A DNA stretch of 64,000 bases from Micromonospora tulbaghiae. GTDB taxonomy: Bacteria; Actinomycetota; Actinomycetes; Mycobacteriales; Micromonosporaceae. Both the position numbers and the translations under genes were made by a program. Every line of letters begins with the position of its first letter. Position 1 is the first letter of the stretch. This document shows, one piece after another, positions 49,552 through 58,021 of this stretch. The DNA is taken from NCBI RefSeq assembly GCF_900091605.1, contig NZ_FMCQ01000005.1:124001-188000 (forward strand), read 5' to 3'. The notes beneath the pieces were generated by a model. It searched no databases. It was given only the letters and a program-made list of their open reading frames with translations, and had not been told where the DNA came from.

Positions 49552-50689
49552 CCGTGCCGGAATGGGATCATCGCCCAAGGACCACCAGATGGTCGGCACG
49601 GTCCCGCGGAATCCCGCGATCGACCAGTCACACCCCGACCTGGTCAATCCGCCGTCGACAGACAACGGGCTCATGCCCAACCTGGTGTTCCCGTTCTCGC
49701 TGGCGCACACCCGGCAGGAGAGCGGCGGCTGGACCCGGGAGGTCACCAACCGTCTCCTGCCGATCGCCCACGACCTGGCGATCGTGAACATGAAGCTCAA
49801 CCCCGGGGCGTACCGGGAACTGCACTGGCACATCCAGTCCGAGTGGGCCTTCGTCCTCACCGGCAGCTGCCGGATCGCCGCCGTGGACCAGGAGGGCCGC
49901 AACTTCCTGGAGGACGTCAAGGCCGGTGACCTCTGGTACTTCCCGGCCGGCATCCCGCACCACATCCAGGCGCACGACGAGGGCGTGGAGTTCCTGCTCG
50001 TCTTCGACGACGGCTGCTACTCCGAGGACGCGACGTTCCAGGTGACCGACTTCTTCTCGCACGTGCCGAGGGAGGTCATCGCCAAGAACTTCGGCTGGAC
50101 GATGCAGCAGATGGCCAACTTCCCGGCCGAGTCGGAACGCTACATCTTCCCGGGCCAGAGCCCGCCGCCGCTGGCCGAGGACCGGGTCTTCAGCCCCACC
50201 GGCGACGTGCCCCGGACGTTCAAGCACAGCCTCCTCGCGCAGACGCCGGAGAAGTTCGAGGGCGGCAGCGTACGCATCGCCGACTCGAGCAACTTCGCCG
50301 CGGCGATCACCACCACCGTCGCCATGGTGGAGATCGAGCCCGGCGCGTTGCGGGAACTGCACTGGCACCCCAACGGCGCGGAGATGCAGTACGTCATCTC
50401 GGGCAAGGGGCGGATGGGCGTCTTCGCCAACCACGCCACGGCCCGCACCTACAACATGGAGACCGGCGACGTCGGCTACGTGCCGATCTCCATGGGCCAC
50501 TACATCGAGAACATCGGCGACAAGCCCTTCGTCTACCTGGAGCTGTTCCGGACCGCGAAGTTCGAGGACGTGTCGCTCGCGCAGTGGCTGGCGAACATCC
50601 CGCCGGAGGTGGTCGCGGACACGATCAACGTGCCGCGCGAGCTGATCGAGGCGCTGCCGAAGACGAAGAGCCCGCTGCAACGGCACTGA
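49535..50689 (+). CDS. oxdC: Bicupin oxalate decarboxylase
   Basis: 384 residues, two cupin domains. Manganese ligands: His97, His99, Glu103 and His142 in the first; His276, His278, Glu283 and a later His (GHYIENIG) in the second. The active-site lid of OxdC, SENS with catalytic Glu, is here SEDA (163-166); the Glu164 needed for decarboxylation rather than oxidation is kept. It converts oxalate to formate and CO2. ATG 49535 with ggaagga upstream. No signal peptide. Confidence 0.92.
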   Translation: MPRSNDRAGMGSSPKDHQMVGTVPRNPAIDQSHPDLVNPPSTDNGLMPNLVFPFSLAHTRQESGGWTREVTNRLLPIAHDLAIVNMKLNPGAYRELHWHIQSEWAFVLTGSCRIAAVDQEGRNFLEDVKAGDLWYFPAGIPHHIQAHDEGVEFLLVFDDGCYSEDATFQVTDFFSHVPREVIAKNFGWTMQQMANFPAESERYIFPGQSPPPLAEDRVFSPTGDVPRTFKHSLLAQTPEKFEGGSVRIADSSNFAAAITTTVAMVEIEPGALRELHWHPNGAEMQYVISGKGRMGVFANHATARTYNMETGDVGYVPISMGHYIENIGDKPFVYLELFRTAKFEDVSLAQWLANIPPEVVADTINVPRELIEALPKTKSPLQRH

Positions 50690-50698
50690 GGACGCGGT

Positions 50699-50740
50699 GC
50701 TGAGCGCGGACGCCACAGGATCGTGGCGTCCGCGCTCAGC
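50699..50740. terminator. 18-bp bidirectional terminator overlapping the LuxR stop
   Basis: Arms 50699-50716 and 50723-50740 are perfectly complementary with a 6-nt loop. The second arm contains the stop codon of the convergent LuxR-type gene. Confidence 0.85.
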
Positions 50741-52733
50741 TGCCCTCCCGGGACTCCCAGACCAGCGCCAGCTCCACCCGGTTGTGGACACCGAGCTTCG
50801 CGTAGATCGAGCGCAGGTGGGTGTCGACGGTGTGGAACGAGACGAACAGGTCCCGCGCCGCCTCCTGCTTCGTCATGCCGACCGCGAGCAGTTCGGCCAC
50901 CCGTACCTCGGCGGGCGTCAGCGCGGCCACGGCCGGACGGCAGGCCTCGTCGCCCGCCGGGCCGTCGTGCTCCCGTGTCCCGCCGGCACCCATCCGGGTG
51001 TACATCGCGTCGGCCTCGGCCAGCAGGTCGAACGTCTCGGCCGGCGGCAGCCCGGGCGACCGCGCCAGGTCGTGCAGCGCGTCGGCCAGGGCCGGCCGGG
51101 CGGAGGTGGTGCGCAGCAGCCGCACCGCCGCGCGCAGCGCCGCCGGATCGCCGGTCAGCAGCCCGTCGACCTGGTGCGCCACCCCGCGCCAGAGCGCGTT
51201 GTTCGTCATGCCGGCGGCCCGCTTCAGGTGGTCGGCGAGGATCTCGGCCCGCTGCCGGTCACCGAGCGCCAGGACCGCGCGTACCAGTCGCGGGCCGTGG
51301 TGCGGCACCAGCAGCAGGGGAGCCACCGAGCGGTCCGGCATGGCGAAGGCGGCGCCCAGCAGCGCGGCGTGCCGGCCCGGCTCCGGATCGCCGGCGGCGG
51401 CGCAGCCGAGCCGGAACCACTGCATCTCGTCCGGCCAACCCACGGCGGGGCGTTCGTCTGCCAGCAGATCCCGGGCCGCGGCCACCTCACCCCGGCGCAG
51501 CAGCACCTCCACGACCGTGGCGAGCAGGTCCACCCGGGCCTGCGCCGGCAGGGCGCCACCACGTTCGGTCAGCGCGAGACGGGCCCGGACCTCGGCCTCG
51601 GCCAGCTCACCGGTGGTCAGCCGCAGGACGCAGTCCAGCGCGGTCACCAGCGGCTGCGCCACCGCACCGAGCGTGTCGATCTCCGTGGTCACGCTGTCGA
51701 GCGCGGTCGCCGCGTCGACGTACCGGCCGAGCGCGATCTGGTTCGCCACCCGGTCGACGCGCAGGAAGATCGCCTGGGTGCGGGCGGCGGGCTCGCCCGC
51801 GTCCACCTCCCGCAGGATCCGCGCGGCGCGGGGCAGGTCGCCGGTGGCGGTGGCCCGGGACGCGTGCGCCAGGGCCAGCCGGATACCGCCGCCGGGGGAG
51901 GGGCTGCGCGCGTGGGCCCGCTCCGCCGCCGCCACCAGCTCGGCGGCGTCGGGGTGCCCGAACCGGGCCGCCTGCGACGCCAGCATGGTGAGCGTCCAGC
52001 TCCGCCCGGCGGCGTCCAGCTCCTGGTTGAGGGCCTGCCCGAGGTACGTCAGGGACAGTGAGGGGCGCTGCGTCGCGTAGTAGGCGCCGAGCCGCCCGAG
52101 CAGCAGCGCCCGCTGGCGTGGCCCGTATCGGTCGACCGCGACCTCCCGGTGCAGCATCCGCAGCGTCTCGTCCACCCGGCCGGCCAGATAGAGGTTGTCG
52201 GCGACGTCGACCAGCCAGGCCAGGCGCTCGTCGGCCTGGCCGGGCGCGGGTGTGGCGAGCAGCAGATCCGCGGCGAGGCTCGGACCGACCGCCGGGTCGG
52301 CCGCCAGCCGGGCGGCGAGCGCCCGGGCGGACCGGCTCACCGCCGGGAGCACCCGGAGGAGCTGCCGGGCGGCCTGGGCCGGGCGCCCGGCGTCGGCGAG
52401 CACCTCGGCTGCCGCCTCGCGCAGAGCCTGGCGTACCGACGGCGGGGTGTCCCGCAGGACGTCGTCGCGCAGAGCGATCGAGGCCAGCCGCAGGCCGGCG
52501 GCGGTGTCGACGAGAAATCCGCGCGAGATCAGCTCCTCCACCGTCGCGTCGACCGGCTCGTCCGGTGTGGTGCCGGTGCGCGTGGCCACCGCTTCTAGGA
52601 ACCACAGGCCGCAGGGGGCGTCGGCGACGGCGACGCCGCGCAGGACCCACCGTTGCGTGGTGGTCAGCGAGGAGGGAACGCCTGTGTGCATCTTGGGGCG
52701 GTTGGTCAACGGCGTCTCGGGCAACTGGCTCAC
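50736..52733 (-). CDS. LuxR-type regulator with TPR-like sensor and no visible ATPase domain
   Basis: 665 residues. The C-terminal LuxR helix-turn-helix (about 600-660: LTPAEVRVAELLAVGMTKQEAARDL) is clear. The middle is a long run of Ala/Leu-rich helical repeats like the TPR region of LAL/MalT regulators. Full LAL proteins are about 900 residues with a Walker A/B domain; here the N-terminus starts in the winged-helix part after it and no P-loop is visible. So it is a shortened LAL that cannot bind ATP in the usual way. Confidence 0.82.
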   Translation of the reverse strand: MSQLPETPLTNRPKMHTGVPSSLTTTQRWVLRGVAVADAPCGLWFLEAVATRTGTTPDEPVDATVEELISRGFLVDTAAGLRLASIALRDDVLRDTPPSVRQALREAAAEVLADAGRPAQAARQLLRVLPAVSRSARALAARLAADPAVGPSLAADLLLATPAPGQADERLAWLVDVADNLYLAGRVDETLRMLHREVAVDRYGPRQRALLLGRLGAYYATQRPSLSLTYLGQALNQELDAAGRSWTLTMLASQAARFGHPDAAELVAAAERAHARSPSPGGGIRLALAHASRATATGDLPRAARILREVDAGEPAARTQAIFLRVDRVANQIALGRYVDAATALDSVTTEIDTLGAVAQPLVTALDCVLRLTTGELAEAEVRARLALTERGGALPAQARVDLLATVVEVLLRRGEVAAARDLLADERPAVGWPDEMQWFRLGCAAAGDPEPGRHAALLGAAFAMPDRSVAPLLLVPHHGPRLVRAVLALGDRQRAEILADHLKRAAGMTNNALWRGVAHQVDGLLTGDPAALRAAVRLLRTTSARPALADALHDLARSPGLPPAETFDLLAEADAMYTRMGAGGTREHDGPAGDEACRPAVAALTPAEVRVAELLAVGMTKQEAARDLFVSFHTVDTHLRSIYAKLGVHNRVELALVWESREGS

Positions 52734-52841
52734 CTTCGCAGGTGCTGAGGTTCGACCCGTTCACCGCGAGGTTAGCCAGCTCGCGACCTGCCCATCCCCG
52801 AATCGAGGGACAAAGGTGAAAGCGGTTCGCCCGCTCGGTAT

Positions 52842-53819
52842 CTAGAGGATCCGGCGCCGGACCCGCCACACCACCACACCGACCAGGATCGCCGCGACGG
52901 CGACGAACACTGCCGCCTCGATGAGCTGGAACGTCCAGAACCGGTCGGCCGGGTGGTAGACCCCGAACTGCTGGATGCCCCGCGAGTGCAGGAACTGGTT
53001 GACGTTGGCGCCGGCCCGGTTGGCGGCGTCCTCCAGCTCGTAGTACTCGACGCTGCTCAGCCTGTGCCCGGTGGCGTCCGCGTAGCCGCGTTCGATCACC
53101 CAGTCGGCGACGCCGGGCACGAACCGGTGCCCCGCCTGGTCCGTCGGGCCGCCGGCGGGGACCGGCTCCATGGCCGTGAGCGGCGTGGCGTACGCGGGAC
53201 GGGCCAGCAGCGCCACCGACATCCGGGCGGCGAGGAACGCCCCGAACGCGACGCCGAACGCGGGCAGGCTGCGCCGCAGAATCGCCCCCGCCGCGGTGGC
53301 CACGGCGAACGCGAACAGCGCGTACGCCACCGGAACAAGTCCCTCCAGGTCGAAGGCGTCGTACTGGAACCGCCCCTCCCACGCGTCGAACGGCTGACGG
53401 AACCAGGTGAGCACCGCGGTGAACATCCCGGTGAGCACGACCGTGACGCCGGCCAGGGCCACGAGCTTGGCCGCAAGCCAGCGCATCCGCGGCACGGCCT
53501 GGGTCCAGGCGAGCTGCCAGGTGCCGTCCTCCAGTTCGCGCGCGAGCAGCGGCGCACCGAGGAACGCACCGATGACGACGGGCACCAGATAGAAGGCCGC
53601 CAGGAGGTTCTCGACGTACCCGTACTCGTCGTCGAGGCGGCGGAAGGAGGCCGCGCAGGCCTCGCCGACACCGGCCTCTCCCGCACAGCGGGCGGGACCG
53701 CCGGGGAACAGGTCGTGGGCCTGCGTCCCGAGCACGAGCAGGGCGATGCCGAACGCGCCGACGAGCAGGCCCAGGACGCAGACCTCGGTCCGGTGCTGGC
53801 GCCAGATCAACCACGTCAC
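52842..53819 (-). CDS. ABC transporter permease
   Basis: 325 residues with six membrane helices: one near the N-terminus, a long external loop containing two Cys, then five more. LARELEDGTWQLAWTQAV after the second helix is typical of ABC-2 permeases in YtrA-type units. ATG 53819 overlaps the ATPase stop by 4 bp. With the ATPase it forms an export or immunity transporter of unknown cargo. Confidence 0.87.
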   Translation of the reverse strand: MTWLIWRQHRTEVCVLGLLVGAFGIALLVLGTQAHDLFPGGPARCAGEAGVGEACAASFRRLDDEYGYVENLLAAFYLVPVVIGAFLGAPLLARELEDGTWQLAWTQAVPRMRWLAAKLVALAGVTVVLTGMFTAVLTWFRQPFDAWEGRFQYDAFDLEGLVPVAYALFAFAVATAAGAILRRSLPAFGVAFGAFLAARMSVALLARPAYATPLTAMEPVPAGGPTDQAGHRFVPGVADWVIERGYADATGHRLSSVEYYELEDAANRAGANVNQFLHSRGIQQFGVYHPADRFWTFQLIEAAVFVAVAAILVGVVVWRVRRRIL

Positions 53820-54715
53820 GCCGTCACCTCCGAGGGATCACCGGCGCTCGGCTCGGGCGGCCGGCGCAGGTACACCAGCACCAGCTCCTCCAACGCGACC
53901 GGCTGGGCCTGCCACCCGGGCGCGGCCGGGATCCCGCCGTCGCGTACCAGCAGGGTCGTGTGCCGGTCGCTGTGGACGGCCTCCACGACGGCGGCGGCCC
54001 GGTCGAGGTCGTTGGCCGTGCGCGGGCCGACGAGCAGCCGGTGCTCGGCGAGGAGGGTGTCGATGTCGCCGGCGAGCGTGACCCGGCCCTGGTTGAGCAC
54101 GACCAGGTGGTCGCAGACGCGCTCCAGCTCGTGCACGACGTGGGAGGAGAACAGGACTGTCACCCCGCCGTCGGCCACCGCGCCCATGAGGACCTGGAGG
54201 AACTCGTGCCGGGCCAGCGGGTCGAGGCTGGCCACCGGCTCGTCGAGGACGAGCAGGTCCGGCCGCTTCGCCAGAGCCAGAGCCAACGCGACCTGGGCCT
54301 GCTGCCCGCCGGAGAGCGAACCGGCCCTGCGGTCGAGCGGGATGCCCAGCTTCGCCAGCCGGCGCTCGGCCAGCCCCTGGTCGAACCGCAGGTTGCAGGC
54401 CCGGCCGAAGCGGAGCATCTCGGCGACGGTGAAGCGCTTGTACAGCGGGTGGTCCTGGGCCAGGAACCCGACCCGGGACAGAGTCTGCGGGGTGCTCGCA
54501 GTGACGTCGCGGCCGAGGACCTCCACCGTGCCGGTGCTCGGCGCCAGCAACCCGACGACCAGGCGCAGCAGCGTGGTCTTGCCCGCGCCGTTCGGCCCGA
54601 CCAGGGCGATCACGCCGCCCGCCGGCAGGGCCAGGGTGCAGTCGCGCAGCGCCCAGCCCTTCCGGTACCGCTTGCCCACACCGTCGGTGCGCAGCGCCAA
54701 CCCGGTCGCTGTCAC
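53816..54715 (-). CDS. ABC transporter ATP-binding protein
   Basis: 299 residues. Walker A GPNGAGKTT, Q-loop region (VGFLAQDHPLY), signature LSGGQQAQ, Walker B LLVLDEP and switch His in FSSHVVHE. It belongs to the ABC-2/drug-type exporters. Four-base overlaps on both sides join it to the GntR regulator and the permease. Confidence 0.93.
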   Translation of the reverse strand: MTATGLALRTDGVGKRYRKGWALRDCTLALPAGGVIALVGPNGAGKTTLLRLVVGLLAPSTGTVEVLGRDVTASTPQTLSRVGFLAQDHPLYKRFTVAEMLRFGRACNLRFDQGLAERRLAKLGIPLDRRAGSLSGGQQAQVALALALAKRPDLLVLDEPVASLDPLARHEFLQVLMGAVADGGVTVLFSSHVVHELERVCDHLVVLNQGRVTLAGDIDTLLAEHRLLVGPRTANDLDRAAAVVEAVHSDRHTTLLVRDGGIPAAPGWQAQPVALEELVLVYLRRPPEPSAGDPSEVTA

Positions 54716-55107
54716 GCCACGTCCTCGTTCCTGGTCTGCTGGTGGACGGAGGTGAAGAGCGCGTCGACCGCCTGCTCGTCGAGGCCGGCCGCGTAGGCGC
54801 GGCGCAACCAGGTCGCGAGCCCGCGACGCAGCGACGTGTACGTCGATGCCGACATGGCGGCCGACTGCTGCTCGTTGACGAACGTGCCCTGGCCGGGACG
54901 GCCGGTGACCAGATTCTCCTGCTCCATCTGCCGGTACGCCTTGGCGACGGTGTTCGGATTGATCGCCAGGTCCTCGACCACCTCGCGGATGAGCGGGAGG
55001 CGGTCACCGGGCTGGAGGAAGCCCAGCAGCACCGCCTGGCGGACCTGCTGGACGAGTTGCAGGTACGGCGGCACGCCGGAGTGGGTGTCGAGCCGGAAGA
55101 CGAACAC
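54712..55107 (-). CDS. GntR-family (YtrA-type) regulator
   Basis: 131 residues: winged helix (PPYLQLVQQVRQAVLLGFLQPGDRLPLIREV, then NPNTVAKAYRQME) with only a short helical tail, the YtrA subfamily layout. GTG 55107 follows GAGGAG and begins at the conserved FRLD strand; the longer frame would start inside the operator. It probably represses its own operon until a cell-wall drug or other ligand binds. Confidence 0.88.
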   Translation of the reverse strand: MFVFRLDTHSGVPPYLQLVQQVRQAVLLGFLQPGDRLPLIREVVEDLAINPNTVAKAYRQMEQENLVTGRPGQGTFVNEQQSAAMSASTYTSLRRGLATWLRRAYAAGLDEQAVDALFTSVHQQTRNEDVA

Positions 55108-55120
55108 GGTGCTCCTCACT

Positions 55121-55144
55121 GCTCTACTAGTAACGTAGTAAAGC
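55121..55144. promoter_or_regulatory. Operator of the GntR-ABC operon
   Basis: Inverted repeat TACTA (55125-55129) / TAGTA (55136-55140) with outer GCT/AGC, 14 bp before the regulator start. It resembles YtrA-type operators and lies over the promoter. Confidence 0.55.
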
Positions 55145-55186
55145 AGCGAGTCGGTGGTCAAGGGGGCCGGCTCGCCCGGAAACGGA

Positions 55187-55221
55187 ACGAGCCCGGCAGC
55201 CAGGGTGGCTGTCGGGCTCGT
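55187..55221 (-). terminator. Terminator of tRNA-Arg
   Basis: 15-bp arms (one G-U pair) 55187-55201 and 55207-55221 with a 5-nt loop, 33 bp beyond the tRNA 3' end. Confidence 0.75.
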
Positions 55222-55253
55222 GAAGGTCTTCTAGTGCGATTTCTTAGCAAGTG

Positions 55254-55325
55254 TGCCCCCGGCAGGATTCGAACCTGCGCTCCCGCCTCCGGAGGGCGGT
55301 GCTCTATCCCCTGAGCTACGGGGGC
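55254..55325 (-). tRNA. tRNA-Arg(CCG)
   Basis: 72 nt. Seven-base acceptor stem GCCCCCG/CGGGGGC, D stem GCTC/GAGC, anticodon stem CCGCC/GGCGG with loop CTCCGGA (anticodon CCG, codon CGG), variable loop of four, and T arm GCAGG-TTCGAAT-CCTGC. Discriminator base A; CCA is not encoded. No integrase or repeated 3' end was seen nearby. Confidence 0.95.
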
Positions 55326-55401
55326 TCAGCGACCCGAGAAGAGTAGCAAACCCCCTCCCGGATCACCGAATCGGTACCCCCGCCAGTCGATCTTCGTCGG
55401 A

Positions 55402-56166
55402 TCAGGCCGCGGCGACGGCGCGACCGCAGCTCGGCAGCGGGTGCAGCACGACCCGGCGGGGCAGCCGGCGGGGCCACTCGTTGCGCGGCCAGGAGCCGTC
55501 AACGATCAGGTGCACGGTGCGCTCCTCGGCGCCACTGAGCCGCAGCACGAAGTCGCGGGGCAGCGGCGGGTCCACCGACGGCGTGGTGACCATGAACCGC
55601 ACGCGCCCTCGCGAGGAGACCGCCGAGACCACGTCGGCGGCGGGCATGGTGCCGCGCAGGCGTACCCGGCCGATCCAGTAGACCTCCGCGGCGTGCTCCT
55701 GGGCCGACCGCGTGATCGCCGGGTACGCGCTGCGTACCCAGCGCTCGACCGCGCCGACGCACAGGCCGCAGGCCCGCTCGCGCGGCTCGCGCGGCCCCAG
55801 ACCCCAGGCCCGGAGGTACGCCCCGACGGTGCCGGCGTCCATCGCCAGCCCGAACCGGCGCTCGATGAGGGCGGTCAGGCTCTGCCGTGTCCAGAGCTCC
55901 TCGTCGAGGCCGAACTCGTCGGGGTGGACGCCCCGGAGCACGTCGATGAGTTCGAGTTCCTGTTCGCGGCTGAGCGTTCCCGGCTCGCCCTGCCGCAGTC
56001 CGCGACGGACGGCTGCCACCGCTCCGTCACCGCCGATGGTGTGGCGTCGGCACCAGCTGGTCACCGACCGCCCTGCGTCTCTGAGTGCAACCCCCACGTC
56101 TTGGGCAACGAGCACGAATCGCAACTGGTCACGATATGTGGGTAGAAAACTCTCCAACCCCCACAA
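55402..56166 (-). CDS. IS630-type transposase-derived protein without catalytic triad
   Basis: Up to 254 residues. N-terminal helix-turn-helix, a second winged helix (LWTRQSLTALIERRFGLAMDAGTVGAYLRAWGL) and a partial RNase-H-like part, the layout of IS630 transposases. At the usual first Asp site (W..DE) it has VYWIGRVRL. The second Asp may remain (LIVDGSW). The final NPxE segment is missing and the protein ends after LHPLPSC. So it probably binds DNA without cutting. The start is uncertain (TTG 56166 is the longest; GTG 56115 possible). Confidence 0.6.
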   Translation of the reverse strand: MWGLESFLPTYRDQLRFVLVAQDVGVALRDAGRSVTSWCRRHTIGGDGAVAAVRRGLRQGEPGTLSREQELELIDVLRGVHPDEFGLDEELWTRQSLTALIERRFGLAMDAGTVGAYLRAWGLGPREPRERACGLCVGAVERWVRSAYPAITRSAQEHAAEVYWIGRVRLRGTMPAADVVSAVSSRGRVRFMVTTPSVDPPLPRDFVLRLSGAEERTVHLIVDGSWPRNEWPRRLPRRVVLHPLPSCGRAVAAA

Positions 56167-56239
56167 TGACCCGTTAACCCCAAACCGTTACAAACCCCCA
56201 AACCAGGACATACCCGGCCTCATCTCGCCGTCACCCTCA

Positions 56240-56313
56240 CGCGATCTTGCACTTACGGCCCTCCCGTAACGGGGCGAATCCGGCATCACCGGGGCGCCAA
56301 CTGCAAGATCGCG
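56240..56313. repeat. Inverted-repeat element in the intergenic region
   Basis: Perfect 12-bp ends cgcgatcttgca (56240-56251) and tgcaagatcgcg (56302-56313) around 50 bp. The size suits a REP or small MITE-like element; I recall similar sequences in other Micromonospora genomes but cannot check. The rest of 56167-56398 holds no gene. Confidence 0.55.
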
Positions 56314-56342
56314 GGGGTGGGGCGGGGAGGGCGGGGAGACGG

Positions 56343-56381
56343 CGAGGCCCGGTGCCTCCTGGGAAGGGGGACCGGGCCTCG
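56343..56381 (-). terminator. Terminator of the DUF3105-DUF305 operon
   Basis: Perfect 11-bp arms 56343-56353 and 56371-56381, loop 17 nt, 17 bp beyond the DUF305 stop. Confidence 0.7.
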
Positions 56382-56398
56382 GGAGTGGGGGCGGGGTG

Positions 56399-57073
56399 TT
56401 ACGGGGTTCCGCCCAGGCGCTTCAGCGCGGCGCTCAGGTTGGTCAGGTCGTTCTGCTGGGTGTTCTTCATGATCTGGGCGACCGCCAGCACGTCGTCGTC
56501 GCCTCCCTCGTCGAGAATGCCGTCGATCATGTGCACCCCGCCGATGTGGTGGCGGATCATCATCTGGAGGAAGAGCACGTCGAACTCGCGGCCGCTCGCC
56601 GCGCGCAGCTTCGCCATCTCCTCCGGCGTCGCCATGCCCGGCATCAGGCCGTCCTTGATCAGCCCGCCGCCGTCCTTCATCCACGCCATCGGGGCCTGCT
56701 CGCCGGTCGGGTCCAGCTTCCAGGACCGCAGCCAGGTCTGCATGGTGCCGATCTCACCCTGCTGGCCGGTGGCGATGTCCACGCCGACCTGGCGTACCTC
56801 AGGGTCCTGGCCCTGGTTGAACGCCAGCAGACCCATCGCCACGGCCTGGTTGTGGTGGGCGGTCATGTCCCGGGCGAACCCGGCCTCCGCCGAGTTCTCA
56901 CCCGGACGGGTGAGCGTCGGAGTGAGCAGCCCGCCCGCGTACCCGAGGACCAGCCCGACCACGAGGGCGGCGGCCACCGCCAGCAGGCCGTAGCGGCGCA
57001 CCGCGCCCCGGCCGCCCTGGTCGGCGGCCGGAGCCTCGTCCAGTTCGCTGTCGGTGGTCACCGGAGCGGTCAT
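56399..57073 (-). CDS. DUF305 protein
   Basis: 224 residues: short cytoplasmic tail, one membrane anchor (about 27-48) and an external ferritin-like helical domain. The two DUF305 His motifs are MTAHHNQAVAM and MMIRHHIGGVHM. Members are suspected metal, often copper, binders. Ten bases after the DUF3105 gene, so one operon. Confidence 0.87.
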   Translation of the reverse strand: MTAPVTTDSELDEAPAADQGGRGAVRRYGLLAVAAALVVGLVLGYAGGLLTPTLTRPGENSAEAGFARDMTAHHNQAVAMGLLAFNQGQDPEVRQVGVDIATGQQGEIGTMQTWLRSWKLDPTGEQAPMAWMKDGGGLIKDGLMPGMATPEEMAKLRAASGREFDVLFLQMMIRHHIGGVHMIDGILDEGGDDDVLAVAQIMKNTQQNDLTNLSAALKRLGGTP

Positions 57074-57083
57074 CGCGGCGTCC

Positions 57084-57920
57084 TCACTGAGTGGGCTGCT
57101 GGGGCATGTTGTTCTGCAGGTTGTCGCGCGGGGTGGTGCCGGTGGCGGTGACGCCCTGGTCGCAGAGCGCGTTCGGGCCCTCGATGGAGGCGTTCACCCG
57201 CAGGGTCTTGATGAAGTCGTCGATCCGGCCGTCGTCGGCGTTGTCGACCTTGAGCTGGTAGCCCCAGGCCTGGAGCGAGATCGGCTTGTCCAGCCCCTCG
57301 AACGGGCTGAGCATCGTCTTCTCCTTGCCCTGCACCTTGGTGCGGAGCTTCTCCACCTGGTCGGCGGGCAGGTCCGGGCGGTAGGTGATCCAGACCGTGC
57401 CGTGCTCCAGGCTGTGCACCGCGTGCTCGTTGGCGATCGGGGCGTCGTAGACGTCACCCATGCAGTTCTGCCACGCCTGGTTGTGCGGGCCGCCGACCGG
57501 CGGGAGGATGTCGTACTTGATCGCGCCGGGCTGGTGGTTGCCGCCCTTGACCAGGTCCTTGTCCTTGGCGCGGTAGTCGACGATGCCGTCGATCGCCTCG
57601 GCCCGCTTCTGCCACGGCTGGCCGCCCTGGTAGACCGCCCAGGCGCCGACGCCGATGATGCCCACGGCCAGTACGCCGACCGCGACGAAGAGGGCGATCG
57701 GGCCCCACGAACGGCCCTGGCTCACCTTCACCGGGGCGACCGGCTTGCGGCCCTTGCCTCCGGCGCCCTGCCGTGGCGTGCCCTTGCCGCCCCCGGCCTT
57801 GCCCGAGCCGGCCTTCGCGGCGGGCTTGTCGGCAGCCGCGGGCCGGCCGGCGGCCGGCTTCTTGCCGGTGCTGACCACGGTGGGACGGCGTTCCGGGCCG
57901 CCCGGGGTGCTGATGCTCAT
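57084..57920 (-). CDS. DUF3105 membrane-anchored protein
   Basis: 278 residues: Lys/Ala/Gly-rich cytoplasmic segment (1-70), one helix (about 72-97) and an external DUF3105 domain with the conserved HSLEHGTVWITY motif and two Cys. Function unknown; commonly next to DUF305 genes in actinobacteria. ATG 57920 follows GAGG. Divergent from argS. Confidence 0.87.
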   Translation of the reverse strand: MSISTPGGPERRPTVVSTGKKPAAGRPAAADKPAAKAGSGKAGGGKGTPRQGAGGKGRKPVAPVKVSQGRSWGPIALFVAVGVLAVGIIGVGAWAVYQGGQPWQKRAEAIDGIVDYRAKDKDLVKGGNHQPGAIKYDILPPVGGPHNQAWQNCMGDVYDAPIANEHAVHSLEHGTVWITYRPDLPADQVEKLRTKVQGKEKTMLSPFEGLDKPISLQAWGYQLKVDNADDGRIDDFIKTLRVNASIEGPNALCDQGVTATGTTPRDNLQNNMPQQPTQ

Positions 57921-58006
57921 CGTGCCTCGTCAGGTCGGTCGGTCAGGGGAGCGCGGGGCCGGTTCACATGCTGGGTCGCCTCCGCGGTGCCCGAGTCTAC
58001 CCCCGA

Positions 58007-58021
58007 TAACATGGATCAGTG
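58007..58021 (+). promoter_or_regulatory. -10 element and leaderless start of argS
   Basis: TAACAT at 58007-58012, six bases, then GTG 58019; no Shine-Dalgarno. The same geometry as cutA, the erm leader, the monooxygenase and the DUF6412 gene. Confidence 0.5.

Noticed and set aside
55162..55401. tRNA-Arg as an integration site of a genomic island
   Set aside because: No integrase, no repeated tRNA end and ordinary genes on both sides.
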